DNA from: Lophium mytilinum
Lineage: Eukaryota; Ascomycota; Dothideomycetes; Mytilinidiales; Mytilinidiaceae
Length of the DNA: 64,000 nucleotides
NCBI GenBank assembly: GCA_010093605.1
Contig: MU004181.1
Location: 3,254,215 to 3,318,214 of the forward strand
Direction: 5' to 3'
Below are positions 1-12,647 of this stretch, one piece after another. Position numbers and translations under genes: made by a program. Every line of letters starts with the position of its first letter. Position 1 is the stretch's first letter. Under the pieces are notes generated by a model. That model did no database searches. It was given only the letters and a program-made list of their open reading frames with translations, and had not been told where the DNA came from.

Positions 1-129
1 GCAAAAGCGATCGAGATGCTCCGTCCACTTCTGCAATTAATAAAAGACCTGTCCAATAATGAAAATTTTGGGTGGGCTGATGGCTGTTTAGGTGCATGCA
101 CACCAGTGCAACCTATCCCGCAAGTCTAG
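1..129 (+). CDS. possible 3' end of a gene entering from the left
   Basis: Frame 1 is open from the first base to a TAG at 127-129, giving about 42 residues, including an amphipathic stretch (KAIEMLRPLLQLIKDL). It could be the last exon of a gene that starts outside the window. An open run this short is not rare by chance (roughly one in eight), and I recognise no family. Low confidence. Confidence 0.22.
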   Translation, partial: AKAIEMLRPLLQLIKDLSNNENFGWADGCLGACTPVQPIPQV

Positions 130-3100
130 CCGCGATATAGTGGTTGCTTGCGGCATCTTGCTTTTGCAACAACGGATGCCCAGCAGTCTAACTGTGCAGG
201 TATCAGGACGTGAAGTACCCAGGTGGTGCAGGCTGTATGCGTGACGGCATAGTTATTCAACTTTACCTGCTCGGACGTGCCGAGGTCGGCACCGCTCGCG
301 TTCTAATGCCCTCATGCACAAGGAGCAATGAGTGGAGGGGCCATGCTGGTGCTGGCGTTTGAGTGGGTGTTTTGCAGCCGGTTAATGCAAGCCCAGACGG
401 CTGAAAATTTGATACTATCCAACAGTGGCCATGGCCGATCCAGGCTGACGACGCAGCGTCGACGGAAGCAACGCCGACATGGTTGCTGGTCCTTGATGAT
501 TTGCGTGTCCGGGTGTAGATGGACAGCAGGAGATGGCAGAAGATGACTGTGGATTGCTCCTTGCATGGGAAGCCGAAGAGTCTCCAGTGTCAGTGCAGGC
601 AGCCTGGCAGGCGACGGATGTCGTTGGATTGCAGACTATCGTTTCCGGTTCGGGGAGGTGAGCGAAAGGCTGGGAGAGTTTGCGGAGGCGTTTCGCCAGC
701 ACGCTGGACACTAATTAAGGCCGCACATGATTCAGTCACGATAGCCGGCCTGTCCTGCGGCTGCCTGTCCCCGATAGTGGTCCCAATAATCGAGCCGATA
801 CTATTGGGACAGGCCACCCCGATTGGGACGCTGCTGAGTGGCTGCTGCGACGGCTGTCGCAACTGGAACACGGCGTCGGGCGTTGCACGGGCAAGGCTGG
901 TTGCGAGATTGAGAGCAGCTGCGCGCACGCGTGGCGAGCATGGAAGCGCTCATCTTGAAGCCTGTCGTCCATTTGCTGTCTGTTGTCTGCGGTCAGCTGC
1001 AGCGGGGCGAGGCTATCCTTCAGCGCCGGCGGGCATGTATAACAGCGGCTACTCGAGCTGAGGCATGCACCGCAATCCTCCTGGGCCTGTGCACCGTCAG
1101 ATGTACGGAACACGAAAGTCGGAGGCCAGCATGGCGCATGCGAACAGTGACACCATCGCGGAGTGGGAGAGGAGGCTCCAGCGAGACCGCGGGTCATGCT
1201 CTCGTGTACCGGCTGCAGACCGACGACAGCCAGGCGGATCGACGGCAGTGGTGGATGAGATGAGGACTGCTGATTGCTACGATGTGGCGTTGTAGTGTCT
1301 CGACTGTCCAGGCATCCCCCATCGAGTTAGAGCTTGGAGACAGGCGGTGGGGTACCGTGTCAAAATGGGGGCATCAAGGCTCCGGCTCGTAGTCTCGCCA
1401 CATTCATAACGCGTACGGAGAGCATGGGTAGTAGTTGGAGGCCGTGTCCGCAGCCTCGAAACCTTGATACCGCAAACGACTGAGCCGGGAAGTGTGGTGT
1501 GCGTGGGCGCTGGGCCGGCATCGACCTGCCATCAAGCTGCCACATTTCGCACAAGTCTGACCATCGTGGACGCGTCTGGCTCGAAAAGAGAGTGCAGACG
1601 TCAATCAAGCGACGAAGTGTGATGCATCCATGACTCCCGCAGCGCCGCACGAGGACCAGAGGCCACCACCAACCACCAACCACCTTCATTGCGACTTGGC
1701 CCTGAGGAGCTGCTTGCCGCAGGAGAAACACGCTAGGAGAGCCATCCCAGAGCCGGCAAGCTGCTCGACGATGCAGTTCCTTGTCGCTAGCAAGCAGCAT
1801 GCATCCACACGCCCATCAATTCACCCAGCACACCAGGGCGCGTCCAAGAGGCGCGGTACGTCTCAGGCGCCGAGCCCTGGAGGCAAACTAATAATCCTTC
1901 CAGATCCCGACTAGCGCGTCAGACTTCTTCAACGCATGAGGCCGGTGCTGGGCTCCGGTGACATCGCATGTAAATAAAGAAAGTTGTTGGGTGGCCGTCG
2001 CCCGGCCGTCTAGCAAATAGATCCAGCGCGGCACTCGTATCACGCTGGCTAGAACCCACGTCGAGGCTCCATTCGTCCTTCCTTCCGACCCATGGTTGCT
2101 AAAGATCAAGGACGTTGCGGGGGCGATCGTGACGGGCTATGTATCGTATGTAGACTCTGATTTACGCTCTGGCCAAGACATCGACTGGTGCCCACCACTT
2201 ACTGCCAGACGCGAGCATCCAGTAATGGCGAAAATCATGCCCCGAGCAGGGTCGTATCACACCAGTGCGCGCCTCTCGTTGTCTGGCGCCTCGAACACCC
2301 GTTTGGCGGTAGTGCATGGGTCCGTGGTGCGCTGAAGGGGATGCATCGTGGAGGCATCAGAACTCGCCAGTGCCAGCCATCCTCGCAGCCCACCCGGTGC
2401 GCCAGTGTTCCCCCAGCCAATCACCGTGTGCAGTGAATCGTGGCGGTCACTGCACCACTAACCAGACTGCTGTCCATCTACTCGGCGGAGTCGGCAAAGG
2501 CTATCAGGCTCCGCAAAACGTAAAGTGGCAGTTCAACGTATGCCGAGAAGCCCTAGGGAGCCATTAGGTGGCCAGAACTAACGTTTATCAAAGAACAACA
2601 GCATTCCAGAGGACCAGCGGTGCCGAGCAAGCCCACACACATATTAGTGTGTACGTCAAGGGTAGGAAGTTTGAAATCAGAACCACGGCTGCGGACTGCC
2701 ACTTTTTCTCCAAGGGAGCCTAGTCTCCCTTACCTCGTCTTTAGCTTTGTTTCCACTTTCCACCACCACATCCGGCCATCATTCGCCAAGGGAGCGGGGC
2801 GAGAACAAGCGTGGAAGCGTCAGTCCGTGGGCCGCCAGTTCGCCCTCCATGTCCACGCAACCAGCAAACTTCTGACCGATCGCGAATTGCTTTTCGAGTC
2901 GGCATCTGCTTGCATTCCGCTTGGCACTCTCCAGATTGTGCGAGAATTAGTTAGGAGTGCCCCGGCTAGCCCGGCCCAGCACCACCTCGCCACGGGACCG
3001 TAATGCATTCTCCAGTCGCGAAACCCTGGCACTCCCAGCAGGCAACGCAACAGCCGAATGACACCGGGGTACGCAGACTCGGGGCCGGGCGCGGAGAGCA

Positions 3101-5173
3101 GACGGAAGGCGATGCGCAGGTGCGTGTTTCGCAGGGGGCGACAAGGCGGTCCTGCAGTGCAGATTGCTTCAACTCAACATGGAACGGCACACCAGCGCGC
3201 TGCTGTCCGGGGCCGGTTGGCGGGCGGAAAGCGTGATTGGGGCGGCGGGACAAGCTCACAGGATGCGAACAATTTGGAGAGAGGAGCATTCGATCAGCAG
3301 GCGTCAGGGGGCGCGCTCGGAAGAGGAGCTTTTGGGTAAGACAGCAATTAGGCCAGCGAGCCACAGCGGCCGGCTTCGTATCGAGCTCCAGTCCTCTACG
3401 CTGCACAGGACAGAGTCGAGGCGTGCAGGGAGTGAGAGTGCAGTCGCCGGGCTAGAAATCAAACACGGCATGGCGGAATGATGCACCTGCAAAGGCCCTC
3501 TGAAAGCGAGCCATTCCAGGCCGGCTGGGGCGATTGTTCGCTGGAGGGGACGCTACTCAGACCTCAGGCTCTCAGCGCATCACGACGACTGGCGAGTGTG
3601 ACGATCGCAGGCTGACGCAGCGGCCGAGGGTTCGGCGGTGCGAGAGTCTTCCAAGTTGTTGACGAAGCAGACTGAACCCCAGACTCGCAAGCCATGCCAT
3701 ACGCAACCCGGATGTCGCAGGCAGCGTGACTGTTTGTGGACGGGTTCGTGGCGGAGTGTCATGGTGGTGAGGCCACGTCTTTTCTCGAGGCCGTCCTCCC
3801 AGGCCTTGCTCCCAGGCCGTCCACGGTATGCCTCCCACACAGGTCCACCGCTCGTGACTCGCCGCGGCGGGCCTGGTGTTCGACCTCAGCGACGCGACCA
3901 GCAACGGCAAAGCAGAGGCCGTCGACGCAGCCAGAAAGGAACATGGCACAGCGCCAATCACAGCGGCGGGCGGCGTGGCACTCGCAGCTCGCGGGCTACG
4001 GCGCCTTCGGGATAGCGCAGTCAGACGCCATCACCCATGGGCCGTGGAGAGGCGGCCAGGGTGAGGTGAGCGTGCAGGCCCGTGGGCTTGTGGGCTCGCT
4101 CAGGCCGTCCAAGCGGTTCAGACAGACCAGGAGTCGGCCGGGCGTGGCATGGCTTCGTTCGTGTGGGTGAGGAAGTGCGCGGCAGGAGACTCGCCGAGGA
4201 GGGCGGTGGAGCTGGTGTTGGACCCAATGCCACCAATGCCACCCATCCATGCTGATATGCTGATGAGGCAGCGTGGTGATGCGGCTAGCAACGCCGGCTG
4301 GGTGCCAATTCGTGCTCGATTGCTGCGCGGTCCGCGTCTGTTCGTGTGTGAGCATCTGCGAGGTCTGTGGGTTGTCTGTGTGTGCCCGGCAAGTGCTGGC
4401 TTCGCTTTCACCTGCGCCTCAGCTTCCCACGCTTGGAGTCTGCTCCCAGCTCCCTGCGGCCGCAATCCTGCTCCACGGCTGGCGGCGTTGCTCTTGTCCC
4501 ATAATTATCACGGCGGGTCGCTCGGCCCTGGTCGGTGCTGTAGCTTTGCAGGCCTCCCCGCCGGCGCCAGGGCGCGTTGATGTCAGAGGGACGCTGCTTC
4601 TCATTCTGGCCGCTGCGGCGCTGAAGCCCTGCCTGGAACCTTCCGACTGCCAGTCCATCGACCGTCACCACGCGGAGCGAGCAACATGTTTTATCAAAAC
4701 CCTCCCGCCCTATGCCCGAGAGCAGCAAGCCAACCACAGCCCGCCGAGAGCCCCAGCGTCTTTGAGCGCTCTGATTGCTTCTCTTTATCCTACCGTGCAC
4801 GCCCTCATCCACCACCCCCATCGCCGTCGCCAACCTCAACCTCACCCGCTGCCCCTTCCGCCTCCTCACTTGCCCGTCCCAGCGCTCCCTCGCCGGTGCT
4901 CGCTGTTGACATACCTCGAAACATACCAGAACACCAGCGGCCATATCCAGCCAGCGCCTCCTTGCGTCGCCCCCGAGCACCGCACTCGCCCGCTGCCCAG
5001 AGCCGTCTGTGGCATTCACTCGTTCTGGCAATGCCGTGAAGGCGACGCCGCCTTCTTTTTCCTTCTGCCACGTCCCTTGGAGTAGACACCGCGCGACCGT
5101 GGACCCTGGGTGCTTGTTACCAGCCAGCAGACCTCACTGAATCATCGGCCCTGGCCCTCGCCCCGCCGCTCTC
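130..5173. other. 5-kb GC-rich region without a convincing gene
   Basis: Open frames overlap on both strands, are short, and are rich in Arg, Ser, Cys and Pro, as expected of GC-rich non-coding DNA. I found no spliceable series with protein-like composition and no transposon ends. The last 400 bases (about 4780-5173) are pyrimidine-rich on the + strand, as is common in fungal promoters and 5' UTRs, and lead into the cyclin start. It is probably the long regulatory or leader region of the cyclin gene. Confidence 0.5.
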
Positions 5174-7127
5174 ATGCTCGAGCTACAACTGCCCAACCCA
5201 ATGCCTCATGCCGTGGGCTCCGACCGCCCCTTCGACTCCTACTCTCACTCCTCCAAACTGGAACACAGCAGACCACCGCTCCCCAGGCCTATCTCGCGAG
5301 CAGACCTTCTCTATCACACCAGCGTATCGCGGGCCCCGCCAACTCCACCTACAGACATGTCGAGCTCAGCTTTGGGGCCAGTTTCTGTATATCGGCACAG
5401 CAGCATGGGACCAGACTTTGGATCCAACCGCCAGATGAATGCATCTGCTTCGCAGTATTCGGTGCCAGCCAACTCGACTTACCAGCTGCCAACCTACAAC
5501 ACCTCGAGAGCGGCCGCGGCTCCCTCGAGTCCCATTGTTCAGGGAGCTCCGGCGTCCTCGCAGTCTGTCCACCGCCGGAAAATCTCGAACAATACGATTG
5601 CTCCAAATCTGAAGACACCCCCCACTATCAGCACTCCCCAGGAGGGCCTGCCGCAAGTTGCTGCCGAGGTGCGTCTTTCAGTTTCCCGGAAAGAAACCCC
5701 ACTGACATTCGCAGATAACATGCCTCTTCTGGTTCGAGAATTCATCGACCCTGAAGCGCGTTCTAGAACCTGGTTCACCGCGGCCCATAGGCCCTCTAGT
5801 TCCAGACGCTACCCCAACAACTGGATTTCGGAAATGGGTCACCACGATCTTGACTACTACTCAAGTTGCGCAGAACGTCATCTTACTGGCCTTGATGTTC
5901 ATTTACCGGCTCAAACAGATCAACCCCAGCGTCAAGGGCAAGCTAGGCAGCGAGTACAGGCTTCTCACTGTAGCACTGATGCTGGGCAACAAATTCCTCG
6001 ACGACAACACGTACACCAACAAGACGTGGGCTGACGTTTCTGGTATCTCGGTGCTCGAAGTCCACATCATGGAAGTCGAATTCCTCAGCAACATGAGATA
6101 TAGCCTTTTCACCTCTGAGAAGGAGTGGCTAGATTGGCACGTCACCTTGGGCAAATTCGGTACCTTCTTCGACCATGCATCCCGTATGCCAACGCAGAAT
6201 GTTCTCCCGAGTCCAATCGGCCCGCCCACTCCATCATTACAGCTACCACCAAATCTTCTACCATCTCCGCCTACCTCGCTTCATACATCGCCACCGAATC
6301 TTTCCAACTACTCACCCAACAGGCAGCCAGTACTTTCAAATACCCCGATGCTTTATCCCCAGGCAACGTCGACTGCTGTGTCACCAATCGGTCCTCTCCC
6401 GGAACTTGGACCATTGAACCACAGGAAGCGGAGCTACGACGAGTCACTGGAGCCACCTGCGAAAAGACCGGCCCATACATACAGCCAACCACCGATAAAC
6501 AACGGTCTGAGTATTCCATCACTCCATCCGCCTGTCGGGAGGCCTTTCCAGAACCACCAAAACTTGCCACGTCTACCACCTCTACCGAGTTTGTCGATTC
6601 CGCCTCCCCAGCCTGGTCGTACACCTGTGCAAATGAGCAATTTGCCCCAATTGCCAATGCCAGGAAACAGGTCTATGGCGATGGTTTATCCGTCCGTCAG
6701 CCAGTGGGGTCAACCTTACGCGACTCCAGCATCTTCTGCTCCGGGACACTCGGCGATGCATACTCCTATCGATAGATCACGACAAGTCAGTCCGTACCCC
6801 GTTGGATCTACCAATTCGTCTCCCGTCAGCGCAACTTTCCAGGCTGGAAACCAGAATCGCCTATCCCCCAACTACTTTCTTCAGCAAAGGCAGTCGCCTT
6901 ATCGGCCTGTCCGGAGCGTTACTACTCTTCTGGTTCCTCCACCGTCTGGCTCGATGCATATGCCGCAAAGACCTATTCCAATGGATCAAATGCAATATCA
7001 ACCATTGGGTAGGCCGATGAATGAGCGGAGAGTCGGGCCACTACCTTACATGCATCATGAAGCGTGGCCGGAAACGAATCAATTCAACCAGTTGCCCGGC
7101 TTGGTTCAGCCTGTGTTCCGTCGCTAG
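5174..7127 (+). CDS. Pho85-type (PCL/Clg1-like) cyclin
   Basis: Two exons, 5174-5668 and 5715-7127, joined over a 46-nt phase-0 intron, give 635 residues. The first ~165 residues are Ser/Pro-rich and disordered. The cyclin box starts just after the splice (ITCLFWFENSSTLKRV) and runs through TTGFRKWV, VILLALMFIYRLK, LLTVALMLGNKFLDDNTYTN and ISVLEVHIMEVEFL to about residue 310. These are typical of fungal cyclins that activate the CDK Pho85 (phosphate, glycogen, polarity and cell-cycle control). The C-terminal ~320 residues are a Pro/Ser/Gln-rich tail. The box is out of frame with exon 1 unless the intron is removed, which supports the splice. The substrate and CDK partner are inferred from the family. 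The start is the first ATG of the exon-1 frame and could be internal. Confidence 0.88.
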
Positions 7128-9076
7128 CTCGAATGGACTTGTCAGCAGGATCATCGGCCACGTGATGAAAAGGCCAATCCCTGACACCGCGTTTGGAACA
7201 AGGAGCGTGTGCTTGCATGCTCCTAACGCTGGTGACGATACGACGGAAATTCTCTCTTTTTGTCCTTTTTTGTTGCGTTACAGCGATTGCATTGCACCCG
7301 GTTGGCGTCTTTGTCTTACTATGGGTATGGGCAAAACTTGCCTCGATTCAAGCCGGCGGCTTTAGCACCCTGCATTTCCCACAGAACATATGCATCTGGA
7401 CGGCGTTTCTCTCGTCGAGACAATCTCTTGACGAGCCCTCACTTTGGAGGAATGGGCAATAACAAGGCGTTTTATTACTGGAAGGATAGATCTGTAACAT
7501 AGTATTCGGCTTCCTCGAAGGCTCTGGCATAGGTAGCCCCTCCTTCCAGTCCCCACGGCTTTTTGGTCTGCTGCGGCAAACCTACATTAGCTAGTATACC
7601 TAGGTAGTTGACAGATTCAAAAATCTTTCGTTCAAGCTGGATAGAGCTTGAGCTTGAGCTTTCAGTCAATTACCAAGACTCTTGACCAAATGCAGTGCTT
7701 ATTGTCCGTGAAGCTGATAACACAGTTGATATTCCACGAGGTGACGTTTCCGGTATGCTCGATGCATTCGGCAAATACTGCCGAAGTTCGCGTAAACCTT
7801 CACACTAACACCTATTTTCACGACTTTAAACACCACCCAATCCACAGCCACTTATGCCGGATCAACGGGAGGCGTGCTACATATTGACAAGATATCACCT
7901 CGGCACCCCATCGGACCCATAGACCATGGGTTCGGGATGAGGACCAGCGCTTACCACGTTGTACCCGCTCATTCACAAAGATGCCAACACGCTGGCGCGA
8001 CCGGATCGTCTGTACGAGCTTTCGACCTTCACCCTTTGTAAGCATGAGGAACACAAAGGAAGTCACCTCACGCAATTCGCAATCTTGAAGGCGGAACTGC
8101 ATTCGTATCTGCCTGCCTGGTCCGGAGTATTGGCGCGCGTACCCAGCACTTCTTCATCCCATACGCTCAAGGTCAAACAATCCTAAAGTACCGGCTGCAT
8201 CCTGCCGATCCTTTGGAACAATAGACTGCAAGGCTGCACGCGGACAGGACACGCAACACGCGGCAGTTTGAAATAGCTTTCGGTCCGTCTTGACGACGCT
8301 AGATTTTGAAAGGGGGAGGGTTGGGAGGCTTTGAGTTTTCGTGCCTGCAGGGTCTGTCCCGTGTGGCGCTGTGGCTCGTGCGCGCGGCTGGTGGGATATC
8401 GGCATGGCGTGAGTTGGTGCGTTTGCGAGATCTTAATGGGAACTTGGTCAGGAGGTGGCTGTCGGGTTGACGGCAGGGCTAGTTGGAGCTTGTGGTTAGA
8501 GATCGCAATGGGTGAGAGTTATGAGCCAGTTCGTGCGGAGAATGCCGTAGACGGCGTTGTAGCTATAGAACAACACCTCGACGCTCACACGGCGACAACT
8601 TTGGGCGCATTCACCGGCTCATGATATATGAGGCTGCAGATGAGCCCTCAGCGGTTGAGAGATTGAACTGCTGTGTTAAAGAACAAGATACTTGCTCGTC
8701 CAATTATTATTCTTTTTCCTATTAGATCAACAGGTATAAAGCCAACTTTCGAGACGTCGCTTCTTCAGTCCGATCGATCTCAGTCAAATTTCCTGTTCGC
8801 GATTGCTATCTTAGCACATTACAGTTTGTCAGTTGTTAGCAGTTCTTAGAGCGTGAGCACCCAGAGTTCGTTGTCATGTCTCGACGTGCCCCTGTCAGCT
8901 TTCTCTCTTCCCTTGTGCCTTCCAATGGAATGGTCGCTGTCGCTTGGCATGCAATATGATGTATTCCCCCACGTAACGTATGCTGACCTTCGTGCGACCA
9001 TCTCAATGATAAACCTGTAATTCCCACGACAATAGTCCTCTTCTTCATATTAGCAACACAGTTCAAACAGCCCACC
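7128..9076. promoter_or_regulatory. intergenic, cyclin 3' region and P450 promoter
   Basis: No gene-like frame is visible in about 1.9 kb. A TATAAA lies at 8735-8740, about 340 bases upstream of the P450 ATG; it could be its TATA box if the leader is long. Nothing else is distinctive. Confidence 0.4.
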
Positions 9077-10828
9077 ATGAGCTCGCAGTTGGTGTCGTCC
9101 ATTGATGAGACTCTGCTAAGCATTCTCTCACAACACCCTCTTTACCTCGTTGTTTTCGCAGCCACTGTCTTCTTCATCGTCGGCCGACTCCGTCAATACT
9201 GGCGATTAAAGCATTTTGACGGCCCTTTCAGCACCGGGTTCTCTTGGCTCTGGCACTCAAATGTCGTGCTGAGCGGAAATGCGCACAAGCACTACGGATA
9301 TGTCACTGAGAAATACGGTACGGCGAAGGCCATGTTATCCAAGGAGGAACCAAAGAGGTTGACCGCATGACAGGGACAATTGCTCGTGTCGCGCCAAATC
9401 ACCTCATCACTTCGTCGTCAGAGTTATGGGCTCACATAAATGCCGTTCGCTCACCGTATTCTCGTTCCCAATGGTATTATCATTGCGCACGCTTTGAGGC
9501 TGGTAAAGACAACGTCTTCACCGAGTGTGACAATGACAAGCACGATGCCAGGAGGAAGAAAATGGCGTCTGGGGTAACGTAGCTCGTGCAAATTGGAGCC
9601 GCTTCGTTATGTACTGACAGACTGTGAACAGTATTCCGGAAAAGAGAACCCGACTCTGGAACCATCCATTGATACACATGCCAAAGAACTGGTACATCTA
9701 ATTCGATCGAAATATGCTACTCCCGCCGCCTCCGTCGGTGTCTCCAAGCCAATGAATATGGCCTCCAAAATGCAGTACTTTACCCTAGATGTGATTAGCC
9801 ATGTTGGGCTTGGCCAAGCGTTTGGAGACCTGAAGGAGGATGCCGATACCAATGATTATCTAAAGTCACTTGAAGAAGGCCTGACGATTAGCAATATAAC
9901 TTGGGGACTAGGACTATCCTGGATTCTCGACGTGCCCTTCCTTGGAAAAGCGATAAGTCCATCTGAAAAAGATGAGCGAGGCTTTGGGAAGATGATAGCG
10001 TAAGGATTCACGTGCTATACTTCACTCAGAGTCGCCGCGTTAACTTTATGCAGTCATGCCCGCAAGAGCATCGAACAGCGCTTGCTCAAGTCGACTAGCG
10101 AACGCTCCGATATGCTTTCGTCCTTCGTACGCCACGGCCTGTCCGGCGATGAGTTGTTTCAAGAGACCTTTGAGCAGATCCTCGCTGGCTCGGACACGAC
10201 AGCTGCTTCTTTGCGGATTATCATGCTTTACCTGATGAGCCATCCCCGCGTATATGCCACACTCCAAGCTGACATCGACCGCGCAGTCAAGGCGGGCGTC
10301 GCTCCAGCTTCGCCAGAAATCATTTCAGATATCGAAGCCCGAGGCCTTGTTTATCTAGGGGCCGTAGTCCGCGAGGCCTTGCGCGTACATCCTCCGGTAG
10401 TCAATATTTTCTCCAGAGTTGTTCCTAAAGGTGGAGACGCCGTCAAGGTCGATGGTCAAGACGTCTTCCTCCCAGGCGGCACCCTGATCGGCTATTCAGC
10501 CTGGGGTATGCACCGTAACAACAAGGCTGTGTATGGAGAGGACTCCCACGTCTTCCGCCCTGAGCGCTGGTTTGTCGACGAGAACGAATCCGGCGGAGCT
10601 GAACGTCTCGCGCAAATGCTCAAAACCAACGACATGATTTTCGGCTACGGAAGATGGCACTGCTTGGGTAAGGTTGTTGCCATGATTGAAATTCACAAGG
10701 TCATCTTCGAGCTTTTGAGGAACTTTGATTTTGCTCTTACGAGTCCTGATAAGCCGTGGACTATTTCCAATGCCATGGGATTGTTCGCCATTGGGGATAT
10801 GTGGGTTGAGGTTACGGAACGCTCTTGA
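9077..10828 (+). CDS. cytochrome P450, pisatin-demethylase-like
   Basis: Four exons (9077-9317, 9374-9573, 9632-9999, 10054-10828) with 54-58-nt introns give 527 residues, normal for a fungal microsomal P450. An N-terminal membrane anchor (PLYLVVFAATVFFIVGRL) is followed by the catalytic domain: I-helix oxygen-binding motif AGSDTTA, K-helix ExxR as EALR, and haem-binding loop FGYGRWHCLGK with the cysteine ligand. It should be a haem-thiolate monooxygenase in the ER, fed electrons by cytochrome P450 reductase. The overall pattern resembles the pisatin-demethylase-like clan, which oxidises plant defence compounds or secondary metabolites; the substrate cannot be read from sequence. The nearest neighbours are not biosynthetic enzymes. 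The Met followed by SSQLVSS is the only start leading into the anchor. Confidence 0.93.
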
Positions 10829-11610
10829 ATCCTTGAAGGAGTCGGGATCCTTATATAATGACCCTTTTCTCCTTACATACCTCTATCATGATTTGATCCA
10901 AGTTTGCTGTGCTTGTACACACTGCTTCAAGAGCCTTTCTTCCTTGCTCTAGGGGGACAGAGCTTCGAAGTCACCACCAGATGCTCGTCTCATACAAGGG
11001 GCTGTGATACACAAAAGAGATTCGGCGCCCGAATTAGCCCTCACACGCTGAGATCTGTTCGGCGCCAACGGTCATGGGCTGCCTGACGTAGAAGATGACA
11101 CTGGCTGTGGAGAGGTGTCATAAGAATAGGGTCTTTGTGCCCCGTTGCAATAACATCACCATATTACAAGGGATTATGTCGATCACAAGAAGACAGGTCA
11201 GCCGCCGTGTTGAAAGAAAGAGTAGTGGGTCAGGTATGAGCTAGGTATGACTTTGAGAACGACCTCCCAATAGCCATAGCTCAAGTCACCAAAAACAAGG
11301 TCTAAACCAAGTGGAGTAGGTAATCAAAAATCTTTCTCCTCACCTTTGTGCACCTTCTTCTTACTGTTAGTCTATTTCTAAATGTCTCAACTCCTGGAAT
11401 ACTCAGACGATAGTCATGGACTCAGGCCTTGCTACGACATATAACAATAGGCACGAACCTCGACCATTGAATTCATTCGTTATGGGACAAAAACAAAATG
11501 TTGATTATTATGGTCAATAGGATTTCTAAGGCAAGAGAGCATTGCTTGCGTACTTTGTGCATACTCTCTAAAGACAGCGTCTGTACAATGGGGACTTCCT
11601 TGGACTATAG
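10829..11610. other. intergenic region downstream of the P450
   Basis: About 780 bases with short random frames only. It may contain unresolved 5' exons of the membrane-protein-like locus that follows. Confidence 0.35.
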
Positions 11611-12144
11611 AAGTTCACCGTCGACGCTTCTGAGAGCCTACGCTCAGCTCTGGAAAATATTACCTGCGCGAGCACGATGTTACATCACCGTTACCGCTAT
11701 TGGAAGCATTTCCACCCAGCGGAAGCGCAATCGATTGACATTCGAAACCCCACTTCGAAATCAAGCCAGCTCTCAGAACCTCGCATGCACCAAAACCTGA
11801 TCATTACAATTTCAGTCCTCGTCCCCATAGCATTCCTGCTACTGTGTCTGTATCTGATCAATAAAAACTGCTGCTGGAGAGTAGGGAAGGTTGGTCGTCA
11901 GCAGAGGCATTCTGAAAAGCAGATGAGCAACTTGAGCGATCTTGCTGCGCAATACCTCGACCCTGATCACGAGCTAGGTGTTTCCGAAACTTAGTCCGAA
12001 TCTTCAAGTTTTCAAATGCCGCGGAGAGCCCCTCCGCCGCCTGGTGTCCTGGTCACTCCAGCATATTCATACGCCGATGATCAAGCAGGGGTTGTTCGTG
12101 AGCAGAGCCTCCCCGTAGAAGATCAAGAGTTCACTTGGCGATAG
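11611..12144 (+). CDS. single-pass membrane protein-like locus (5' end unresolved)
   Basis: A frame opening after a possible acceptor (TAG at 11608-11610) reads a polar stretch, one clear membrane segment (NLIITISVLVPIAFLLLCLY), then a short basic, Cys-containing cytoplasmic start (NKNCCWRVGK). A TAG at 11992 interrupts it. A 51-nt intron at 11978-12028 (donor GTGTTT, acceptor AG) removes the stop and keeps phase, continuing with PPPPGVLVTPAYSYADD to a stop at 12144. The branch site in that intron is weak, so this may instead be a decaying gene. No signal peptide or start exon could be placed. Topology resembles the second membrane locus 500 bases downstream. Function unknown; a cell-surface sensor or anchor is only a guess. 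Confidence 0.4.
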
Positions 12145-12647
12145 ATGGCGATATTAACTATGACTCCGCTGTGGGCTATCAGTAACAGAGTCCGTGAAAG
12201 CCACGGGCTCACTCAGCGATGAATAACGATTTCGCTTCGAACCTTAAGGAATTTGATATGCCTACGGCAAGGTACTTCTCAATGTGAACCGATGAGCGTG
12301 TGGAGTTCCAACTTCAAATCAAATATCTCGGCCAGCCCATCTCCCTTATTGCAATGCACGTACGTTCTTCTCTAAGATTGAGTAAATTCAACTTTACAAT
12401 CCCGTCTCTCTTGAACAATACATCTTTCGGTCCATTCACACATCGTCAGTGGAAGATTTCTCACTCACCTCATGATCCTGAGGTCTACAAATATACTCCA
12501 AGGGCCATACTATGGCGAAAACACCGCATCATTCTCCGCAGCTCTGCAGCTTAGATGGTATAGAAAGACTTGGCGTACAATATATATGAACCTTTCAGAA
12601 TATATCGACACACATTGCATAGACACATTGAGCATTGTAGCCATACA
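12145..12647. other. spacer between two membrane-protein-like loci
   Basis: About 500 bases with only short frames. Nothing recognisable. Confidence 0.35.

Noticed and set aside
519-1300. Overlapping 110-180-codon frames on both strands
   Set aside because: Composition is Arg/Ser/Cys-rich and random-looking, all three + frames are open together, and no splice sites extend them. GC-driven noise.
4273-5085. A 270-codon + strand frame and a 207-codon minus frame
   Set aside because: Low-complexity Pro/His/Leu runs derive from a pyrimidine-rich tract upstream of the cyclin. No domain is seen and they overlap each other.
5850-7127. Cyclin starting at a TTG at 5850
   Set aside because: The cyclin box begins upstream; joining 5668 to 5715 over a 46-nt intron restores the full box.
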